Position numbers and translations under genes: made by a program | Notes under the pieces: generated by a model | What the model saw: the letters and a program-made list of their open reading frames with translations, nothing else | Told to the model about the DNA's origin: nothing | The model's database searches: none | Part shown: positions 7,501-12,207 of the stretch, in pieces | Layout: each line of letters starts with the position of its first letter | Position numbering within the stretch: the stretch's first letter is position 1 | DNA from: Bacteroidales bacterium | GTDB taxonomy: Bacteria > Bacteroidota > Bacteroidia > Bacteroidales > UBA7960 | Direction: 5' to 3' | Length of the DNA stretch: 12,207 nucleotides | NCBI GenBank assembly: GCA_003557765.1 | Contig: PWNO01000015.1 | Location: 1 to 12,207 of the forward strand

Positions 7501-7819
7501 GTCCTCACGACTGCGCCCCGTGATGATGGCATCACTCACTACAATTCTTGGCATGTTGCCGCTGATCAACGACGATATGTTCGGGTCCATGGCCGTAACG
7601 ATGATGTCCGGGCTCCTTATCGGATCCGTGATTACCCTCATGATGATGCCCGTATTTTACGCAGTATTCTTCAGGGTGCGTTTTTCAAAGGGTATGGATC
7701 AGGGTTACCTGGATAGCCCGGGTGATGATGGCGGAACGATGAGCGACACGCCAATGGACGACAATGGGACAGACAAACCCCATGATCAGTGCAGCAATGT
7801 ACGCAATGATCATGGGTAG
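4574..7819 (+). CDS. RND-family efflux permease (AcrB-like inner-membrane pump)
   Basis: This 1081-residue protein is the proton-driven pump of the tripartite system. The layout is canonical: TM1 near residues 10-28, first periplasmic region about 30-335, a TM2-6 block about 336-485, TM7 about 522-542, second periplasmic region about 545-875, and a TM8-12 block about 880-1035. The proton-relay segment in TM4 reads GMLVDNAVVIVDG, with D400 matching AcrB D407 and N401 where AcrB has D408. TM10 carries the conserved lysine K949 (MIKNGVVLL). Two oddities are visible. About 35 residues (roughly 768-803) with no obvious counterpart in AcrB lie between the DLETAPAF and VPMRQA segments. A hydrophilic tail of about 40 residues, rich in D, G and N, follows the last helix. 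Substrate is unknown; multidrug, bile acid or lipid export are all possible. The heavy-metal subclass is less likely, as no metal-binding methionine cluster is evident. Confidence 0.93.
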   Translation: MNNLAFRNKALFYFFLLVLVAGGIFSFMTMSKLEDPEIVIKQALVVTVYPGASAHEVELEVTDVLEKAIMTMGGLNKIESRSEADYSEITVELHPTVRLQDVEQKWDKLRRKVISAAPELPPGAKTPVIIDDFGDVYGLFYAMTSDGHSYEDMYDYARMVKQDLEHIDDVKRVEIYGNRRPAIYININQARMAGLGVHPGEVLMTLTDQNEKVYAGYFESGDERIRIKVDDAFHSLDDIRDLVIHGHEDEQVRLSDLTTIDRGLEEPYREAMRHNKLPALGISIAMESGGNVIELGESVDVRLAELQKERIPAGIDFSKVFFQPDKVSESITTFMTNLIMSVLIVVILLMMAMGWRSGFIIGSGLLITILGSLAILNLFDGTLQRVSLGSFIVAMGMLVDNAVVIVDGIITDRERGVPKRIALVNTVNKTATPLFGATLIAILAFLPIFMSPDTAGEYVRDLFIVLAVSLLLSWILALTQAPLMAGYQFDFSGKKEKSKKKLYSGPVYRLHRNLLCYLLWHKSLAVVMVVLLLGVTLFLFRFVPQTFFPDLSYSQLYIEYRMPSGTRIEKVDADLSEIEAYLLENEDITRVTTSLGGTPSRYNLVRYIAKPSMSYGELIVQFRDYKSLMDNLEEIQDYLIKYYPQAYARVQRYNFMYMEFPIEVMFTGPDPGILRELTAQATAIMEEEPTAMLVRNDWEPATKTLVARYNQKRARAEGLTRSDVAMSLLSLTDGLPIGNFYEGRRAIPIILRQIEWDGTPIKDLETAPAFPMTPATTGLDLGLIADLMAGVIEPADILRGTLGAVPMRQAIDNIVVDWEEPVVRRYNGQRAMRAQSNPIPGKTADAVRMSIRNKIESIPLPPGYRLQWYGEYKASSESQEYLFLYLPLAVILMIAILIALFRDFRNPLIIILSLPLAFIGIVPGMLITGREFGFVAIVGALGLMGMMIKNGVVLLREVAIQIDGGKQSHQALLDASSSRLRPVMMASLTTILGMLPLINDDMFGSMAVTMMSGLLIGSVITLMMMPVFYAVFFRVRFSKGMDQGYLDSPGDDGGTMSDTPMDDNGTDKPHDQCSNVRNDHG

Positions 7820-7913
7820 AAGGCACCAGGTGGTGGTCAGCAACTCGAAGACAGTATTGGCTCTGAGCATCAGCTGATCAGGCGCACCCGGCGGAGGAAG
7901 TAAGATGGATTTA

Positions 7914-7971
7914 GGCTATTGGCTATTAGCTATTGGGAAGAAAGCCAAGAGCCAAGAGCTAATAGCCATTA
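7914..7971 (+). repeat. Inverted heptad-repeat structure before the TolC-like gene
   Basis: The left arm has GGCTATT (7914-7920), GGCTATT (7921-7927) and AGCTATT (7928-7934). The right arm has GCCAAGA (7944-7950), GCCAAGA (7951-7957), GCTAATA (7958-7964) and GCCATTA (7965-7971), which are reverse-complement relatives of the same heptad. GGCTATTAGCT at 7921-7931 is perfectly complementary to AGCTAATAGCC at 7957-7967, an 11-bp stem with a 25-base loop that could pair further (TTGG 7933-7936 with CCAA 7945-7948). It ends 33 bases before ATG 8005. It is not a classical terminator, since no T-run follows. It may shape the mRNA between the permease and channel genes, for example as a stability or processing hairpin. 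Confidence 0.8.
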
Positions 7972-8004
7972 GTAGAAATGTTGACTTTTTAAACAGCATA
8001 TATC

Positions 8005-9378
8005 ATGTTATTACGACGATTTTTCGGCTCTCTCCTTGGTATTTCGCTACTTGGCCTGACCAGCATGGCCGGTGCTGCGGAAACCGTCAGCCTGGACCGG
8101 GATAAAAGCCGGCGCATGGCGCTGGAATATTCCAGGCAGGTAAAAATGTCGGAAAAAAGGTTTGATCAGGCCATCCTTCGTGAAAGGATTGCCAGGGCAG
8201 CCCGGCTGCCAGGCCTATCAGCCTCCGGGCTCTACTTTTACTCGCCCGATGACCTTGGGTTTGTGCTGGATCCAGTTGCCCTGCTCGGAGCGGAAAGTGG
8301 CTTGCCGGATCTGCTTGGAGAATTGCTTACAGAAATCGATTTGGAGATCGGCTTCGAGGGCGTTATCCTGGGAGGAGTAGAAATGGATCAGGTGTTATAT
8401 GCAGGCGGAAGGGTGCGCATAGCAAGACGCATGGCACAAACCGGCACTTCACTGGCCTCCCTGGATATTAACCTGCAAACCACAGAAGTGATCGCCATGG
8501 CCGATGCAGCATTTTATCGCTATATTTCTGTGTTGGAGATGGAAAAAGCTGCAGAGAAGTACCTGGAGTTGCTGGAAGAGCTCGTAGAAACCATTTCGGA
8601 CAGCAAAGCGGCAGGATTGGCTACCCGAAACGATCTGCTAAAAGTAAAGGTCAGGCGCAATGAGGCCAGGTTGCAGGTGCAGGAGGCAGGGAGCGGAAGA
8701 GAACTGGCGCGCATGGACCTCTGTCGTATCTTGGGTCTGCCGCTCCATACACCACTGGAAGTGAATGCGGAAATATCGATAAATGATAAAGACATCGTGC
8801 CGCTGGAACATTACGACCAGTGGGTGTCCCAAAGGGTCGAATACCAGATGCTTGAAAAGGCCATTGAGATCAGCGGGCAACAGGTGCAGATGGCCCGGGC
8901 AGGAATGCTGCCGGAAGTTGGACTCAAGGCGGGCTATAATTACCTCGGCGGCATCAAAATTGGCGGACAAACCAGCGACAACACCAACTTGTCTGCCATG
9001 GCACAGGTGCGTATTCCAATATTTAACTGGAGTGAAAGCAGGAACAAAGTGGCTTATGCGCGCCTGAATGAGGAAGAGGCCAGGCTGGAAAAGCAGGATA
9101 CGGCCAGGAAGCTTCAGCTCGAAATGACCAGGGCACGTTTTCGGCTGGAAGATGCCATGACCAGATTGGAACTGACCGCATCCGCCCTTGAGTATGCAGA
9201 AGAGAACCTTGATGCCAGTGAGGATAAATTTCAGGAAGGCGTGGAGACATTAACAGATCTGCTGGAAGCTCAAGCACAATGGCAGGCAGCATTGAGTGAC
9301 CACATTGATGCACAGGCTGCTGTCAACATAAGAAAAACCATGTACCTGAAGGCCATCGGCGAACTGAAAACCCCTTAA
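8005..9378 (+). CDS. TolC-like outer-membrane efflux channel (OEP family)
   Basis: This 457-residue outer-membrane factor would complete the tripartite pump. It starts with a Sec signal peptide (MLLRRFF, a hydrophobic core, then SMAGAA with cleavage about 24-25). Two structural repeats follow, as expected for TolC. The first has a helix pair and the beta-strand motif QVLYAGGRV (129-137); the second has the matching RIPIFNWSESRNK (336-348) after the strand GLKAGYNYLGG (306-316). The long helices are heavily charged with heptad-like leucines, for example 175-240 and 350-450, and the end motif TLTDLLEAQAQW is typical of the family. Its length is close to TolC. The gene is 185 bases downstream of the permease, and the gap contains the heptad hairpin. 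Being on the same strand, it is probably co-transcribed, though the hairpin may uncouple its expression. Start ATG 8005 gives the complete signal peptide. Confidence 0.92.
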   Translation: MLLRRFFGSLLGISLLGLTSMAGAAETVSLDRDKSRRMALEYSRQVKMSEKRFDQAILRERIARAARLPGLSASGLYFYSPDDLGFVLDPVALLGAESGLPDLLGELLTEIDLEIGFEGVILGGVEMDQVLYAGGRVRIARRMAQTGTSLASLDINLQTTEVIAMADAAFYRYISVLEMEKAAEKYLELLEELVETISDSKAAGLATRNDLLKVKVRRNEARLQVQEAGSGRELARMDLCRILGLPLHTPLEVNAEISINDKDIVPLEHYDQWVSQRVEYQMLEKAIEISGQQVQMARAGMLPEVGLKAGYNYLGGIKIGGQTSDNTNLSAMAQVRIPIFNWSESRNKVAYARLNEEEARLEKQDTARKLQLEMTRARFRLEDAMTRLELTASALEYAEENLDASEDKFQEGVETLTDLLEAQAQWQAALSDHIDAQAAVNIRKTMYLKAIGELKTP

Positions 9379-9392
9379 TCAGCCGCTATGCC

Positions 9393-10193
9393 ATGATTTA
9401 TGAATCTGCCATTGAGTTACATTACCTGTGGTTACCACTACTCGGCTTCATTGTAGGCTTACTGGACACCATGGTCGGCGGCAATGGCGCCTTTTTTTTT
9501 CCACCGGCATTGATCCTGTTGTTCCAGGTGGAGCCGAGGGTGGCTATTGCTACATCGTTGGCAGCGGTCATCCCCATCGGCCTCATCGGGTCCTGGGAAC
9601 ATTACAAAAGACAAAACATCAACCTCCCCATTGGACTTAGTTTTGGCAGTGCGGGTTTAACCGGAGCCCTGATTGGCGCGTGGATATCCAACCGCATCGA
9701 TCCCGCCACCCTCCTCACCACCTTCGGCGCCTATTGTGTGATCCTTGGGCTCTTTACCCTGCGCCTGCGAGGCAAGAAGCCCCGGGAAGCAGCATATACC
9801 CCGCCGGAACACTTTGCTGATATCCGTAAAGATCAGATTCCCAACATCATCATTTTTGGCGTCATCTCCGGTGTGGTAGCCGGACTGTTTGGCACCAGCG
9901 GCACCGCACCAGTGCTTGCAGCACTCCTGATCCTAAAATTTCCTATCAGGCTGGTCATCGGCACCTCTGTAATGATCGTATTCATCAACGCACTTTCCGG
10001 TTTTAGCGGCCACCTGCTGCTGGGAGAGATCGATCCTTACCTCATCGCATGGCTTGGATCCGGTGCGGCACTGGGCGCGTTCATCGGACCCAGGCTCCTG
10101 GTCAACATCCGTCCGGAGAAAAAGGAAGGCCCGTTGAGATACCTCTTCTCAGCCATAATCATCGCTATGGGGCTGATGCTCATCTTCCGTTGA
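9393..10193 (+). CDS. TauE/SafE-family (sulfite/anion exporter-like) membrane permease
   Basis: This 266-residue integral membrane protein shows about eight hydrophobic segments and the internal duplication of the TauE/SafE family (former DUF81). Repeat one begins GFIVGLLDTMVGGNG (18-32) and continues through RVAIATSLAAVIP. Repeat two begins GVISGVVAGLFGTSG (156-170) and continues RLVIGTSVMIVF. A hydrophilic cytoplasmic loop at about 126-150 joins the halves. Characterised members export sulfite, sulfoacetate or related organic anions; substrate here is unknown. It begins 14 bases after the TolC-like gene stop, so it is probably the fourth gene of the cluster, although a TauE-type protein is not a standard pump component. 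Codons 34-36 are TTT TTT TTT within a run of nine T (9492-9500), a site where slippage could shift the frame. It converges on the sensor kinase gene with 77 bases between stops. Confidence 0.87.
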   Translation: MIYESAIELHYLWLPLLGFIVGLLDTMVGGNGAFFFPPALILLFQVEPRVAIATSLAAVIPIGLIGSWEHYKRQNINLPIGLSFGSAGLTGALIGAWISNRIDPATLLTTFGAYCVILGLFTLRLRGKKPREAAYTPPEHFADIRKDQIPNIIIFGVISGVVAGLFGTSGTAPVLAALLILKFPIRLVIGTSVMIVFINALSGFSGHLLLGEIDPYLIAWLGSGAALGAFIGPRLLVNIRPEKKEGPLRYLFSAIIIAMGLMLIFR

Positions 10194-10270
10194 AAATTCC
10201 AGCACCGCAGCGACAAGCCATCAACCACATTATTGATGACACGCAGACAAATAGGTAAAAGATGGATGCC

Positions 10271-12207
10271 TTACAAAGGATGTGATAAATAGAAGGTACT
10301 GCCCTTACCCTTGGCGGATTTTACCCAAATATCACCGCCCAGCTTCCGGATGAGTCCCCTGGCAATGGCCAGGCCCATTCCGCTGCCCTCATGCCCCCTT
10401 GTGTAGGCAATGTTTTCCTGGCTGAAAGGCTCAAACGCCTGATCAATAAAATCAGGGTCCATGCCCACACCGGTATCTTTCACAAAAAACAACAGGCGCC
10501 CGGATGATACGAATACCCCGGTTTCCACACCACCCTCTTCAGTAAACTTGATCGCGTTGTCAATCAAATGGGATAAGATTTTATGCAGGAGTATGGAGTC
10601 TGTATCTATTTCCTTCTGATCACTGCTTTCGGGATAATGAAATATCAACCGCAATCCCTTTTTCTCAGACATGAACCGGTGACGTCCTTGCAGATCATCA
10701 AATAACCAGGCAATGTCAAGGCTTTTCTTTCTGATTTGCACGGTGCCGGAAACAATCATCGACAGATCTATCATGCCCTCAACGGTTTCGATCAGCCTTT
10801 TACTGCTCACCTGCATGTTTCTTATGTGGGAAGTCCGGTTGATATGACTGACGCCTTCCTCAGTCAACAGCCGGCCGAAGCCCAGTATGCTGTTCAGAGG
10901 GGTTCTGATTTCGTGGGATATATTGTTGAGAAACGCGGTTTTCAATTTATCACTCTCTTCCGCTTTTTGTTTGGCGATTTTTAAATCATCAATGTATTGA
11001 CGGAGTCTGACAGTAAGGCCAATCTGGGTGGAAATGAATTCCAGCAGGCTAAGGCTGTTTTCGTCATAGGCTTGGGGATCATCGTAGCTTTGCACCGACA
11101 CCACACCGATAATTTCTTTACCCGTTGACAAAGGCACGCCCATCCATACCTTACACATCGCTCCGATCTGCTTGATTAAACCCTTATCAATCAGGTTTTG
11201 GATTTCCTGACGGGAGAGCAATAGCGACCTGCCAAGCCTTACAACCAAACCCGTAATCGAGCTTTCTGCATCCCATTCCGATATGGAATCTTCCTGGTCG
11301 TGCGCATAGGGCGTATGAAACATGCCCCTCTCCTGGTCATATAATGCAATGTAGAAATTTGAGGTGTCGATGAGTGTAGCCAATTCAATACGAATCATCC
11401 TGATCATGCTGGCCATGTCCGGAATTTCAGCCACTGCATTGGCAATGTTAAATTGAATGCGCCTGATGGCTTCAGCCTCCCGCCGCTCCGTGACGTCTTC
11501 ACCAATCCCCCACGATGACCAGCCGGGGATTTTGATTTTGTGATAGGTGTCGTCCCAGTTGATGATCCTTTTTTTCCCTGATTTGGTGATCAGCGTAGTT
11601 TCGTTATCCGTATTGTCCGGGTCCTGTGCTGTCTCCCATACTTCTTTCCTGTAATGGTCATCTGGATACATCCAGCGCATGGCCTCCGGGTTTCCCAAAA
11701 CTTCTTCCGCCTTATAGCCCGTGACACGCTCACAGGCTTTGTTCCAGAATACGATTTTCCCATCCTCGTCAAAAGCATTGGCCAGGTTGGGCATGTGTTG
11801 CATCACCATCCGGAAGCGCTCCTCACTGCTGCGTATGATCTCAGAGGACTCCTTGTGCGAAGTGATGTCAAAAGCTGTGCCGATGACGGCTTTCTCTCCG
11901 CGCCAATCAATAACAGACGCATTGTATTCGATCCACCTGACCGCACCATCACGCGTAATCAGACGAAACTCGTAACCCGCAGGGACATCTTCCCCCTTGA
12001 GCCTTGCAAAAGCCCGGGATTTCACAAATTCCCTGTCATCAGGATGTGCCACATCCCAAAAGTTCAATTCGTGAAGCAACTCCTCTTCTGTATATCCGGT
12101 AAGCCTGGAGCAAGCAGGGTTGACATAAACGAAACGTTCTCCTTTATAAATAAATACACTTGTGGTTGTCGTATCCAGCATTTTTCTGAAAGATGCTTCA
12201 TGCTGAA
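10271..12207 (-). CDS. PAS-PAS-GAF sensor histidine kinase (partial, N-terminus beyond window)
   Basis: The frame is open through the right edge: eight in-frame residues (QHEASFRK) precede the ATG at 12181, so the true start lies beyond 12207. The product is a two-component sensor kinase. Numbering from that internal Met, domains are: PAS 1, about 1-108 (FVYVNPACSRLTGYTEEEL, then a PAC segment to GTAFDIT); PAS 2, about 118-232 (IVFWNKACERVTGY); GAF, about 240-392; HisKA, about 412-475, with the phospho-accepting H423 in NISHEIRTPLN; and HATPase_c, about 520-636, with N-box LIDNAIKFT (N542), DTGVGMD, FEPFSQ and GSGMGLAIARGL. All key catalytic residues are present. There is no transmembrane segment or receiver domain in the visible part, so it looks cytosolic in this section. 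No response regulator gene is visible beside it. The PAS ligands and the signal are unknown. Confidence 0.94.
   Translation of the reverse strand, partial: QHEASFRKMLDTTTTSVFIYKGERFVYVNPACSRLTGYTEEELLHELNFWDVAHPDDREFVKSRAFARLKGEDVPAGYEFRLITRDGAVRWIEYNASVIDWRGEKAVIGTAFDITSHKESSEIIRSSEERFRMVMQHMPNLANAFDEDGKIVFWNKACERVTGYKAEEVLGNPEAMRWMYPDDHYRKEVWETAQDPDNTDNETTLITKSGKKRIINWDDTYHKIKIPGWSSWGIGEDVTERREAEAIRRIQFNIANAVAEIPDMASMIRMIRIELATLIDTSNFYIALYDQERGMFHTPYAHDQEDSISEWDAESSITGLVVRLGRSLLLSRQEIQNLIDKGLIKQIGAMCKVWMGVPLSTGKEIIGVVSVQSYDDPQAYDENSLSLLEFISTQIGLTVRLRQYIDDLKIAKQKAEESDKLKTAFLNNISHEIRTPLNSILGFGRLLTEEGVSHINRTSHIRNMQVSSKRLIETVEGMIDLSMIVSGTVQIRKKSLDIAWLFDDLQGRHRFMSEKKGLRLIFHYPESSDQKEIDTDSILLHKILSHLIDNAIKFTEEGGVETGVFVSSGRLLFFVKDTGVGMDPDFIDQAFEPFSQENIAYTRGHEGSGMGLAIARGLIRKLGGDIWVKSAKGKGSTFYLSHPL

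Noticed and set aside
7905..8105. Plus-strand 66-residue frame beginning before the TolC-like gene
   Set aside because: Its first part is just the heptad repeat translated (YWLLAIG-like), and the rest overlaps the signal peptide region of the TolC-like gene in another frame. Such repeat translations are a common source of false small proteins.
10219..10238. Hairpin CATCAA-8-TTGATG between the TauE and kinase genes as a bidirectional terminator
   Set aside because: The stem is only six weak base pairs and no T-run follows on either strand, so it does not support a terminator call.

Overview
The window reads as Bacteroidota chromosome, probably Bacteroidales/Marinilabiliales-like. This is an inference from three things: start codons with no Shine-Dalgarno, a TAnnTTTG-type promoter motif, and an adaptor-permease-TolC efflux order with a lipoprotein adaptor, all typical of that phylum. 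Most genes are moderately GC-rich. One acetyltransferase gene is clearly AT-richer.

Layout, left to right. (1) The 3' end of xseA, then xseB: the two subunits of exodeoxyribonuclease VII. (2) A 63-residue conserved-looking hypothetical protein on the minus strand, convergent with xseB. (3) A large SLC13-type ion/anion permease with two cytoplasmic TrkA-C (RCK_C) domains. (4) A minus-strand GNAT acetyltransferase resembling the TacT toxin class, with no antitoxin gene beside it. (5) A plus-strand cluster that probably forms one operon: lipoprotein periplasmic adaptor, RND permease, TolC-like outer-membrane factor and TauE/SafE-family permease. The first three would form a complete envelope-spanning tripartite pump; the fourth sits 14 bases behind. 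(6) A minus-strand PAS-PAS-GAF-HisKA-HATPase sensor kinase that runs off the right edge.

The least ordinary content is not a protein. Several short intergenic segments just upstream of start codons are built from 7- or 8-base tandem units: TTTTCGAC-like octamers before xseB and, in the same orientation relative to the gene, before the small minus-strand gene; GGGTTAAA twice before the permease; TTGGCTT-like heptads at 989-1009; and an inverted heptad structure with an 11-bp perfect stem before the TolC-like gene. The two TTTTCGAC arrays end 16 and 15 bases from their ATG codons and share the same polarity of unit degeneration. This is the best candidate here for something under-described.

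No stretch longer than about 300 bases lacks a gene. No rRNA, tRNA, CRISPR array, insertion sequence or prophage gene was seen.
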